5,431 bases of DNA from Deltaproteobacteria bacterium. GTDB lineage: Bacteria; Desulfobacterota; Syntrophia; Syntrophales; UBA2210. The stretch lies in contig DSBH01000250.1 of NCBI GenBank assembly GCA_011056825.1, positions 1-5,431 on the forward strand. Direction: 5' to 3'. The position numbers were made by a program, and so were the translations under genes. The notes under the pieces are model-generated. The model was not told where the DNA came from. It saw only the letters and a list, made by a program, of their open reading frames with translations, and ran no database searches. The first letter of the stretch is position 1. The number at the start of each line of letters is the position of its first letter. Shown in pieces: positions 1 through 5,380 of the stretch.

Positions 1-1
1 G

Positions 2-2071
2 CATATAAAGCGGCTGTTTCCCGGCGGTCGGGACTATGTGTTCACCTTCGCGGCGATTTTTGTGTTTCTGCTGGTTATTTATTCGAACAGTTTCCAGGGG
101 GCATGGGTTTTTGACGATACGCCCAATATCGTCGAAAACAATAACATACGGCTGGAGTCTCTCGACCGGGAGGGCATAGTCGGGACCTTCTACGGGATCA
201 CCGGTGAAAAAATCAGCAGGCCGCTCGCCTATTTCAGCTTTGCCCTGAATTACTATTTCGGGGAATTTGACGTTTTCGGCTATCACCTCGTCAATTTCGT
301 TATTCATTACCTCGCGGCTGTTTTCCTGTTTCTTTTTATTAACACTATGCTTCGACTGCCCATCCTCCGCGACCGGTACGGCCCCGCCTCGTACGGCATA
401 GCGTTACTGGCGGCGGTATTCTGGGCGACCAGCCCGCTCCAGGTGACGGCGGTAACCTATATTGTGCAGCGCATGGCAAGCATGGCCGGTCTTTTCTACA
501 TCATGGCCCTGTATTTTTACCTCAAGGGGCGGATCGCCGATGATGGTGGCCGCCGGGCGCTGTTCTGGAGTCTCTGCGGTGTTTCGGCGCTCCTGGCAGC
601 GGGGACCAAGGAAAACGCTGTTCTCCTTCCCTTCAGCATCTGGCTGTTCGACCTGCTTCTGATCCAGGGAGCGACCCGTAAGAACGTCATTCGAAACCTG
701 AAGGTCTTCGTGCCCGTTGCTCTCGTCGTCGGCGCCGTGGGTCTCTGGTATGTGGATATCGGCGCCATTATCTCGGGCGAAGCCTATACGAACCGCCCCT
801 TTACGACGATGGAACGCCTGCTGACGCAGCCTCGCATCGTCGTCTGGTACGTCAGCCTGCTTCTCTATCCGCTGGCGTCCCGTCTCACGCTGATTCACGA
901 CATCGAGCTTTCTACGTCGCTTTTTCATCCCTGGACGACACTGCCCGCCATCGGCCTGGTCGCGGGCCTGCTGGTTCTCGGCGTGTGCCTGGCGCGCCGC
1001 TTCCCCCTGCTATCCTTCGCCGTCCTCTTTTATTTTTTGAACCATGTTGTGGAAAGCACGTTTCTTTCTCTCGAGCTGATCTACGAGCACCGGAACTATA
1101 TTCCTTCCCTGTTCTTCTTCGTGCCCGTGGCGATCGCCATGGTCCGGGTCATGGACTATTTTTCCTACAGGAAGGCGATTCAGTTCACGGCGGCGGCCGT
1201 GTTTACGTTTTTGCTGTTCGCGCAGGGACACGTGGTCTATGAACGAAACACGCTCTTTGCGCACCCGGTGGTGTTCTGGACGGATAACGTTATCAAGTCG
1301 CCGGAGCTGAGCAGGACGCACAACAACCTCGGTAACGCCTACTGGAAACTGGGACGCTACGAGGAAGCGCGCGGTTTTTTCGAGGTCGCTATCGCCCTCG
1401 ACAACGAGTCGAACAGACTCAATATCGGTGCATTTTTGCATAATTATGGTTCCTATTTCATGCACGTGGAGAAGGATTACGACCGGGCGCTGGAGCTGTT
1501 TCGGTCAGCCGGAGAAATCTATCCCGGTTACGTGCCGGTCTATTATGACACGGCGAGGTGTTACCTGTGGAAGGGCGATGTCGGGAAAGCGGAACAAATC
1601 CTCGGGGAGAAACTTTCACGATGGCCCGACGACGCCAGGTTGCGCCACGCTTACAGCCTGGTCCTGCTTGAAAAGGGGCAGTATGACCGGGCTGTCGAGG
1701 AGGCGAGGCGGGCCCTGTCGATCAAGGAGGATGATCCGGGGGCGCTTGCCGTCCTGGGCGAAGCCTTTCGGCGAACGGGGAAGGATCGGCTCGCTGCGCT
1801 GTACTGGGAACGATACGTGGAACAGCATCCTGAAATTGTCGAGGGATACCTGGCGTTGATCGAACTGTATGCGAAGCTGGACAGACCGGTCGCTCGTGCC
1901 AGAACGGTGGGCAGACTCATGGTGTTAAAGGGGGAACGGACGTGGAACAACCTGTTTGATGACTATGAGAAAGCGGCTCACGGGACGTACGACCTGGACA
2001 GGGAAAAGCTGCTTTCCGCCGTAGCAGTTTGTTTCGGCCGGGAACTGGCAATAGAGGAACAGGATCAGTAA
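2..2071 (+). CDS. TMTC-like GT-C membrane glycosyltransferase with C-terminal TPR repeats (5' partial)
   Basis: The frame is open to the left edge. The first in-window start is a GTG at 38 with no convincing Shine-Dalgarno, and the 12 codons before it read naturally (IKRLFPGGRDY then V), so the true start probably lies outside. Numbering from the GTG (677 residues): about 12 hydrophobic segments span residues 3-397, the first followed by an acidic pair (D26-D27) in the first outside loop, as in GT-C enzymes. Other landmarks of bacterial TMTC/DUF1736-like proteins are RPL at 61-63, H83/N86/H90, YIVQR at 141-145, KEN at 191-193, RPFTTMERLLTQPR at 253-266 and EHRNYIPS at 350-357. About six TPR-like units follow (about 426-634), expected on the periplasmic side. 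Related eukaryotic TMTCs are protein O-mannosyltransferases using a lipid-linked sugar. A protein O-glycosyltransferase role here is inferred; donor and target are unknown. It converges on the pilin gene. Family assignment is solid, activity is not. Confidence 0.85.
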   Translation, partial: HIKRLFPGGRDYVFTFAAIFVFLLVIYSNSFQGAWVFDDTPNIVENNNIRLESLDREGIVGTFYGITGEKISRPLAYFSFALNYYFGEFDVFGYHLVNFVIHYLAAVFLFLFINTMLRLPILRDRYGPASYGIALLAAVFWATSPLQVTAVTYIVQRMASMAGLFYIMALYFYLKGRIADDGGRRALFWSLCGVSALLAAGTKENAVLLPFSIWLFDLLLIQGATRKNVIRNLKVFVPVALVVGAVGLWYVDIGAIISGEAYTNRPFTTMERLLTQPRIVVWYVSLLLYPLASRLTLIHDIELSTSLFHPWTTLPAIGLVAGLLVLGVCLARRFPLLSFAVLFYFLNHVVESTFLSLELIYEHRNYIPSLFFFVPVAIAMVRVMDYFSYRKAIQFTAAAVFTFLLFAQGHVVYERNTLFAHPVVFWTDNVIKSPELSRTHNNLGNAYWKLGRYEEARGFFEVAIALDNESNRLNIGAFLHNYGSYFMHVEKDYDRALELFRSAGEIYPGYVPVYYDTARCYLWKGDVGKAEQILGEKLSRWPDDARLRHAYSLVLLEKGQYDRAVEEARRALSIKEDDPGALAVLGEAFRRTGKDRLAALYWERYVEQHPEIVEGYLALIELYAKLDRPVARARTVGRLMVLKGERTWNNLFDDYEKAAHGTYDLDREKLLSAVAVCFGRELAIEEQDQ

Positions 2072-2135
2072 GCGCCGCCTCGTGGGCGTTTCACCACCTC
2101 GGGCTTAAAAGGCTTGAGCAGTGGGGGAGAAAACC

Positions 2136-2177
2136 GGCGGGCGGAGAAGGCGTTTTTATCCACGCCGTCCGCCCGCC
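2136..2177 (-). terminator. Intrinsic terminator of the pilin gene, between convergent genes
   Basis: Perfect 10-bp outer stem (GGCGGGCGGA at 2136-2145 with TCCGCCCGCC at 2168-2177) and a 5-bp inner stem (GGCGT 2149-2153 with ACGCC 2162-2166) around an 8-nt loop. Read on the minus strand, it begins 23 nt after the pilin stop and is followed by GGTTTTCT, a short U-tract. On the plus strand no U-run follows, so it is assigned to the pilin. It may still impede transcripts arriving from the convergent membrane-protein gene, for which I see no good terminator of its own. Confidence 0.8.
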
Positions 2178-2200
2178 CTAAAAACACCGGTGAAATGGTC

Positions 2201-2584
2201 TTATGGTTTAGACCAGTTGCCTTCTGCCGAAACGCCGTCATATGAGGCATCGATTGATACAGAGCTAATTCCGTCCCAGGTATTAGTCGGAGTAGCTGTA
2301 CACTTAAGCACAAAGCCTGCTCCGCCGCCCGATGCTTCAAAAGATACATCCTCGCATATATCTGTAGGTACAGTACTAACTGTACGCAACAGGTGAGCGG
2401 CGTACCCCATGGACAGGTTCGACTGGGCGGATGCCACGGCCGCCTCGGCGTTTTTCTTCTTTGCTTCGTCCTGCAGATCAAAAAACCTGGGTACGGCCAC
2501 CGCCGCCAGGATGCCCAGAAGGACAAGCACGGCGATGATTTCAATGAGGGTAAAACCTTTCTGGTTGCGTCTCTGTTTCAACAT
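2201..2584 (-). CDS. Type IV prepilin (MshA/PilA-like major-pilin candidate)
   Basis: A 127-residue prepilin with a short positively charged leader (MLKQRRNQKG) and a canonical prepilin peptidase/N-methylation site, KG^FTLIE. Cleavage is after G10, giving a 117-residue mature protein with F1 and the conserved E5 (E15 of the precursor). Residues 11-32 form the hydrophobic assembly helix, followed by VPRFFDLQDEA, which resembles MSHA-type pilins. C77 and C95 could form the C-terminal disulfide loop typical of pilins. Product role: exported, processed by a PilD-type peptidase and assembled into a surface or periplasmic filament. No assembly genes are in the window. The ATG is supported by a Shine-Dalgarno 6 nt upstream. 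It is monocistronic, ending at a strong terminator and preceded by an apparent sigma-54 promoter, which fits a major pilin better than a minor pseudopilin. The distal part of the gene is less GC-rich than the start. Whether it belongs to a twitching, MSHA or other system cannot be decided. Confidence 0.93.
   Translation of the reverse strand: MLKQRRNQKGFTLIEIIAVLVLLGILAAVAVPRFFDLQDEAKKKNAEAAVASAQSNLSMGYAAHLLRTVSTVPTDICEDVSFEASGGGAGFVLKCTATPTNTWDGISSVSIDASYDGVSAEGNWSKP
2368..2385. repeat. Short inverted repeat inside the pilin gene
   Basis: GTACAGT (2368-2374) and ACTGTAC (2379-2385) are exact 7-bp inverted arms around ACTA. They lie in the codons for pilin residues 67-73 (RTVSTVP), close to the point where base composition falls. 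They may be a coincidence of the repetitive TVSTV coding sequence. Confidence 0.5.
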
Positions 2585-2590
2585 AATGTT

Positions 2591-2598
2591 TCTCCTTT
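2591..2598 (-). promoter_or_regulatory. Pilin ribosome binding site
   Basis: On the minus strand AAAGGAGA lies 6 nt before the ATG at 2584, an excellent Shine-Dalgarno. It fixes the pilin start and the short 10-residue leader peptide. Confidence 0.85.
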
Positions 2599-2608
2599 GT
2601 GGTGTTAT

Positions 2609-2622
2609 GGGGCTTTCGCCCC
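2609..2622 (-). other. GNRA-tetraloop hairpin in the pilin 5' leader
   Basis: On the minus strand the leader RNA reads GGGGC-GAAA-GCCCC: a five-bp GC stem closed by a GAAA (GNRA) tetraloop, ending 10 nt before the Shine-Dalgarno. It leaves the ribosome site free and could stabilise the mRNA. Read on the plus strand it would be a 5-bp hairpin followed by TTTT, but no gene on that strand ends here, so the leader reading is preferred. Confidence 0.45.
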
Positions 2623-2648
2623 TTTTCTCGTAATTGCCGGTTCTCTCT

Positions 2649-2737
2649 TTACGGCGGGAGGGGAGTTTGTCTCATGTCCCGATCCCCTGTTGCTCTACCT
2701 CCTCCTTTTTTATTTTATTTTTCTTTTTTGGGTTCAT
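2649..2737 (-). other. A-rich pilin leader with two possible tiny overlapping ORFs
   Basis: The predicted leader begins with about 40 nt of nearly pure A/purine RNA ending in AAAAAAGGAGGAGGT. An ATG at 2737, only about 5 nt from the predicted transcript start, opens a 21-codon Lys-rich frame (starts MNPKKKNK) that stops at 2672. Its TGA overlaps the ATG (2675) of an 8-codon frame, MRQTPLPP, as ATGA. The strong AGGAGG is about 20 nt from that second ATG, too far for normal initiation. Translation of either is unproven; the A-rich tract may simply favour promoter melting, transcript stability or ribosome loading. Confidence 0.2.
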
Positions 2738-2753
2738 TTTTGTTTTATTTTCC

Positions 2754-2768
2754 GCAAGCATCATGCCA
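2754..2768 (-). promoter_or_regulatory. Sigma-54 (-24/-12) promoter of the pilin gene
   Basis: The minus strand reads TGGCATGATGCTTGC against the consensus TGGCACGnnnnTTGC. The only mismatch is T for C at the sixth position. The invariant GG (-24) and GC (-12) are present with the required 10-nt spacing. Predicted transcription start is near 2742, giving a leader of about 158 nt. Pilin genes in several proteobacteria are sigma-54 dependent with the activator PilR, so the match fits the gene downstream. No better sigma-70 promoter was seen nearby by eye. Confidence 0.72.
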
Positions 2769-2853
2769 TTAGAACCTGCATCACAGCATTGGCGAAAAAA
2801 TTTAATGTTTGTAATAACAGAATGTTAGATGCCGATATTCACATTTGCGCCGC

Positions 2854-2868
2854 CTGTCACAACCTGTC
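2854..2868. promoter_or_regulatory. Tandem CTGTC boxes, candidate PilR/NtrC-type enhancer
   Basis: CTGTC occurs at 2854-2858 and 2864-2868 on the plus strand, start to start exactly 10 bp, one helical turn. They lie about 112-126 bp upstream of the predicted sigma-54 start, the usual distance for a bacterial enhancer-binding protein. The PilR binding sites described at Pseudomonas pilA contain a (C/G)TGTC core, which both boxes match. The motif is short, so the assignment depends on its spacing and position. Confidence 0.42.
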
Positions 2869-2881
2869 CGCAGTGAAGAAT

Positions 2882-2908
2882 ACAACATTATGTGTTGTTT
2901 GAACAACA
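2882..2908. repeat. Three-armed overlapping inverted repeat upstream of the pilin promoter
   Basis: ACAACA (2882-2887), TGTTGTT (2893-2899) and AACAACA (2902-2908) form two mutually exclusive palindromes sharing the middle arm: ACAACA-5 nt-TGTTGT and TGTTGTT-TG-AACAACA. This is about 140-166 bp upstream of the predicted start. It looks like a cluster of operator half-sites for a dimeric regulator, possibly additional activator sites or an integration-host-factor-like bend region. The binding protein is unknown. Confidence 0.45.
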
Positions 2909-3143
2909 ATAAATGTAGTAAAGAACCGTAAGCTACTGTAATAATGATATTATTTAAAGAGGAATCGGCGTCCGGCCTTCGACCCGGTGTGTGGAGGTTG
3001 CGTTCGTGCCGATATTATGAGCTATCTGACATGCAACCCTTTGAAGAATCAGTATAAAATGACATCTAGCAGAGCCGCCGGTCCCTGTCAAGTAGTTCGT
3101 GAAACCCGAAATCCGCGATTGTTAATGTCCGAAATATATTATT
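2909..3143. other. Non-coding spacer, no gene recognised
   Basis: This stretch lies between the pilin regulatory region and the palindromic repeat. The first part is AT-rich. Short open frames exist on both strands but have no Shine-Dalgarno or recognisable product. I see no RNA gene or convincing promoter. Confidence 0.5.
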
Positions 3144-3232
3144 GTCATTCCGGCGGAGGCCGGAATCCAGTCTTTTTCGTCTCCTTCTGGATTCTTGCCT
3201 CGTGTGACCTTCAGGGTATTCGCGGGGATGAC
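3144..3232. repeat. Palindromic REP/MITE-like element
   Basis: The element is bounded by inverted GTCAT (3144-3148) and ATGAC (3228-3232). Its left part contains an 8-bp hairpin, ATTCCGGC-GGAG-GCCGGAAT (3147-3166). GAATCCAG (3163-3170) can also pair with CTGGATTC (3187-3194). The 'GTCATTCCGGC..AGGCCGGAATCCAG ... CTGGATTC ... GGGATGAC' architecture resembles dispersed palindromic repeats found in many bacterial genomes (the Neisseria dRS3 repeat has a similar theme). The right arm is degenerate, suggesting an old copy. No coding capacity or transposase; probably mobilised in trans, if ever mobile. Confidence 0.7.
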
Positions 3233-3347
3233 GGTTGCTGGTTCCGTTCCGGGCGCTTCACTGGTTCGTTTTAACCGGGTAGCGGGAACTCACTATTCCT
3301 CGCGATGAAAGACTGTTACGTGCGCTGTTCAGGGAAATACAAAAGGC
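3233..3347. other. Non-coding spacer beyond the propeller-gene terminator
   Basis: No gene recognised. It contains the U-rich tract (minus strand, 3347-3331, GCCTTTTGTATTTCCCT) that follows the second terminator hairpin; otherwise nothing that I can support. Confidence 0.4.
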
Positions 3348-3415
3348 AATCGCGGATGTGGGGTGGAACGCGATTCCGGGGGAGACCCCGCCGACGAGCA
3401 GGCGGAGTTCCCCCG
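3348..3415 (-). terminator. Double-hairpin terminator of the beta-propeller gene
   Basis: On the minus strand, the first hairpin begins 5 nt after tandem stop codons (TAA TAA, 3426-3421). CGGGGGA plus ACTCCGCC pairs with GGCGGGGT plus TCCCCCG (3415-3377): 15 bp including one wobble, with a single bulged C and an 8-nt loop. It has no U-tract. A second hairpin follows at once (AATCGCG / CGCGATT, 3375-3348, 14-nt loop) and leads into a U-rich stretch. The pair probably acts together to end transcription and protect the 3' end. Confidence 0.65.
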
Positions 3416-3423
3416 ACGAGTTA

Positions 3424-5097
3424 TTATTGGTTTCGTTTCAGCACGATCAGTCCCCGGTTCATGGTGTTCAGATAAATGTCCCCGGCGGCGCTCACCGTCA
3501 TGGGCGAGGGAAATTCAACGGGCGGATAGCTGCCGATTGAACTGGAGGCCACGGGAAGGTTGTTCGCGATGAAGTCGAGTGCCAGGGTCTGAGTGTTGAC
3601 GCGGACAATGCGTCCGCCGGCGCCGTCAAGAATGATCAGGTTTCCACGGCCGTCGCAGGCGAGGGCGACCGGTTTGCCCACCATCGAGGACAGGAGTATC
3701 TGCTTCGCCCCGGTTGACGGATTGACCGTGCTGATTCGCCCCGCTTTCGACTCGGCGACGTAGAGGACGCCGTTCGACAGTGCCAGCGCGAGGGGACCCT
3801 CAAGATGTTCCGTGACGACTGTTTTCGCGCCGTCGGCGAGACTGACGGCGGTGATCCGCCCGTCGGCATACTCCGCGACGTAGAGCTTCGATCCGTCACT
3901 GTTCATGAGGGCCGCGACGGGGCGGTCAAGTTCTCCCGCGACGGGAGTGAATTCACCGGTGGCGGGGTTGCCCAGGCAGGCGGCGCCGTGAATGCAGTCC
4001 GTCCAGGCGAGCATGTTTCCCGGGCCGTCGGCGAGGCTGAGCGGGAGGGGCATGCCGTGGCTCGCCCAGGCGTTGAGCTTTGTCTGGTTGTACTTTCCGT
4101 CAGCGACGGTCCGTATCATGACGGCGTCGGCCACGAAGAGCGTGTCACCCTTCATGACGATACCGAGGGGCTGGTTCGGCCCGTCGGGAAAGAGCTGCTT
4201 GAAATCGCCGCTTCCGTCGGTGGCGACTTCATAGATTGTGGCGTTCCAGTAGCTGGTGACGAACAGACGGCCATCCTTCGTCATGGCAACATTGTCCAGG
4301 CCGGGCGGCAACTGGGCGATTTTCTCGACCTTCGAACCATCGAGGCTGACGCGGTACACCACGCCGGACAGGGCCGGGACGTAGATCATCTTGTCGGGTC
4401 CGATTTCCAGGGCGATGCAGGATTCGATGTTTTCAGCCACCGTCGTGATGTCGCCCGTGTCGGGATGCACCCGCAGGATCTTTCCCGTACCCAGATCGGG
4501 AATGATAAGGTCGTTCGTGTCGGGGTCGAAGTCGAATCCCTCAGGCACGGGAATGACGTTCGCGTCGATGAGGAGTTTGGCCTTCTGTTTTCCGGCGGGA
4601 TCAACTTCGTAAATACGGTTGCCCTGAAAACATTCCGTGACAAAAAGCCTGCCGTTGCGGGGATTGTAGGCGACGCCGTTCGGGGCCGCCATGCCGTCGG
4701 CGATGACCGTGGGGACGCCGTTCCCGTCGACGCGATACACTTCTCCCACCAGCGGCGTGGTCCCCGTGGCGAAGAGGTTGCCCTTGTCGTCCGCGGCGAC
4801 GTCGTCGATAATAAACGCGCCGCTGTAGGCCTGCAGGAAGGGCGTCGCCATCATCGTCTTCAGGTTGATTCTGGTGATGCTGCCGTTGCCGGTGTGGGAC
4901 ACGTAAAGATTGCCGTCGGCGCCGATGGTCGCGCCGTTCACCCCCGGAAAGGGTGTGTCGGGCGCCAGACGTTCGGCTTTGTAATTACCGTCGAGAACCA
5001 CGATGTCCTGCGCGAGGGCCGTCGCCGATACGGCGAAGACAAAGAGCGCGACGACGGCGATCCCTGTGACTGTCAAACACTGCCTGATTCCTTTCAT
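3424..5097 (-). CDS. Exported twelve-blade SMP-30/NHL-like beta-propeller protein
   Basis: A 557-residue protein with a Sec signal peptide: MKGIR, a hydrophobic core at about 8-25, then an ALA|Q site after residue 29. An in-frame ATG at 5139 would add 14 residues but lacks a Shine-Dalgarno and would bury the signal, so the ATG at 5097 is preferred. The mature chain is about twelve 40-45-residue blades (roughly residues 52-557), each with a '(D)G-x-LYV...G-x-I-x-R/EV' pattern. Blade 3 contains PNG (139-141) then RLFVTE, as in SMP-30/gluconolactonase and strictosidine-synthase-like propellers. Twelve blades suggest two six-bladed propellers in one chain, split near residue 308. Blade 8 is irregular and carries C368-x-H370-xxx-C374; other mature cysteines are C156, C227 and C481. 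Likely location is the periplasm or outside. An enzyme (lactonase-like) or a binding scaffold are both possible; substrate unknown. It appears to be a single-gene unit, ended by tandem stops and hairpins. Confidence 0.85.
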   Translation of the reverse strand: MKGIRQCLTVTGIAVVALFVFAVSATALAQDIVVLDGNYKAERLAPDTPFPGVNGATIGADGNLYVSHTGNGSITRINLKTMMATPFLQAYSGAFIIDDVAADDKGNLFATGTTPLVGEVYRVDGNGVPTVIADGMAAPNGVAYNPRNGRLFVTECFQGNRIYEVDPAGKQKAKLLIDANVIPVPEGFDFDPDTNDLIIPDLGTGKILRVHPDTGDITTVAENIESCIALEIGPDKMIYVPALSGVVYRVSLDGSKVEKIAQLPPGLDNVAMTKDGRLFVTSYWNATIYEVATDGSGDFKQLFPDGPNQPLGIVMKGDTLFVADAVMIRTVADGKYNQTKLNAWASHGMPLPLSLADGPGNMLAWTDCIHGAACLGNPATGEFTPVAGELDRPVAALMNSDGSKLYVAEYADGRITAVSLADGAKTVVTEHLEGPLALALSNGVLYVAESKAGRISTVNPSTGAKQILLSSMVGKPVALACDGRGNLIILDGAGGRIVRVNTQTLALDFIANNLPVASSSIGSYPPVEFPSPMTVSAAGDIYLNTMNRGLIVLKRNQ

Positions 5098-5102
5098 GGT
5101 TT

Positions 5103-5112
5103 CCCTCCTTTT
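5103..5112 (-). promoter_or_regulatory. Ribosome binding site that fixes the propeller-gene start
   Basis: The minus strand reads AAAAGGAGGG, 5 nt before the ATG at 5097. This strong site decides in favour of the inner start over the ATG at 5139, whose upstream sequence has no comparable purine run. Confidence 0.85.
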
Positions 5113-5183
5113 GTGTTTCCCTTGTTTACCCACGATCATGCCCAGGGCACCCTGAGACTGGATGACATCCTGTTACCCTGAGC

Positions 5184-5330
5184 CATGAATCACACCTGGT
5201 TATGCTGAGTTCCTAATGATACCCGTTCATCCTCGCGTGCCCCGCAGGGGTAGAGCCCTTCGACAGGCTCAGGGCGAACGGGATAGCAATGCACGTTCAT
5301 CATGAATCTACCACCACATACCCGTTCATC
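5184..5330. repeat. Cluster of short direct repeats upstream of the propeller gene
   Basis: ATACCCGTTCATC occurs exactly at 5219-5231 and 5318-5330, 99 bp apart. Each is preceded by CATGAATC (5184-5191 and 5301-5308). The GTTCATC core appears again at 5295-5301 and, inverted, at 5408-5414. ACCCTGAG is also repeated just outside, at 5149-5156 and 5175-5182. This may be a decayed repeat element or a set of operator-like sites. Confidence 0.5.
5222..5282. repeat. REP-like palindromic element
   Basis: CCCGTTC (5222-5228) and GAACGGG (5276-5282) form a 7-bp outer stem. Inside are CCCC-GCA-GGGG (5240-5250) and two alternative hairpins, GAGCC/GGCTC (5253-5270) or GCCCT/AGGGC (5255-5275). The core 'CCCTTCGACAGGCTCAGGGC' matches a dispersed intergenic repeat I recognise from many bacterial genomes. 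It is non-coding and its effect on the neighbouring gene is unknown. Confidence 0.65.
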
Positions 5331-5343
5331 GAGATATTGTCAA
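5315..5343 (-). promoter_or_regulatory. Weak sigma-70 promoter candidate for the propeller gene
   Basis: The minus strand has a perfect -35 box TTGACA (5343-5338), then a 17-nt spacer to TATGTG (5320-5315), which matches only three of six -10 positions. It would give a leader of more than 200 nt running through the REP-like element. The -10 region overlaps one copy of the 13-bp repeat. Confidence 0.22.
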
Positions 5344-5380
5344 ATGTTGTGGATTGAGTTCCGTACCCTCCGGTTATTGC

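Noticed and set aside
404..928. A 174-codon minus-strand open frame inside the membrane-protein gene
   Set aside because: Antisense shadow with charged, low-complexity composition and no independent signals.
2072..2089. Short GCGCC/GGCGT hairpin followed by TTT just after the membrane-protein stop, as its terminator
   Set aside because: Only four Watson-Crick pairs plus a wobble and a three-T run; too weak to annotate.
2065..2544. A 159-codon minus-strand open frame over the pilin
   Set aside because: It is an out-of-frame reading of the pilin gene; the other frame has the prepilin motif, RBS and correct length.
2393..2902. A 169-codon plus-strand open frame overlapping the pilin start and its upstream region
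   Set aside because: It crosses the pilin coding region, Shine-Dalgarno and promoter. Its apparent hydrophobic part is just the T-rich complement of the A-rich leader.
2830..3016. TGCCGATATT repeated at 2830-2839 and 3007-3016
   Set aside because: A single 10-bp direct repeat with no accompanying structure is compatible with chance.
2987..3274. A 95-codon plus-strand open frame
   Set aside because: A third of it is translation of the palindromic repeat at 3144-3232; no RBS or recognisable product.
5097..5139. Upstream ATG at 5139 as the start of the propeller protein
   Set aside because: No Shine-Dalgarno before it, and the extra 14 charged residues would displace a clean signal peptide; the ATG at 5097 has AAAAGGAGGG 5 nt upstream.
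3805..5181. A 458-codon plus-strand open frame opposite the propeller gene
   Set aside because: It is an antisense shadow of a GC-rich gene: no recognisable domain, repetitive Asp/Gly/Val/His/Arg composition, and no Shine-Dalgarno at its start. The minus-strand product has a signal peptide, repeats and an RBS.
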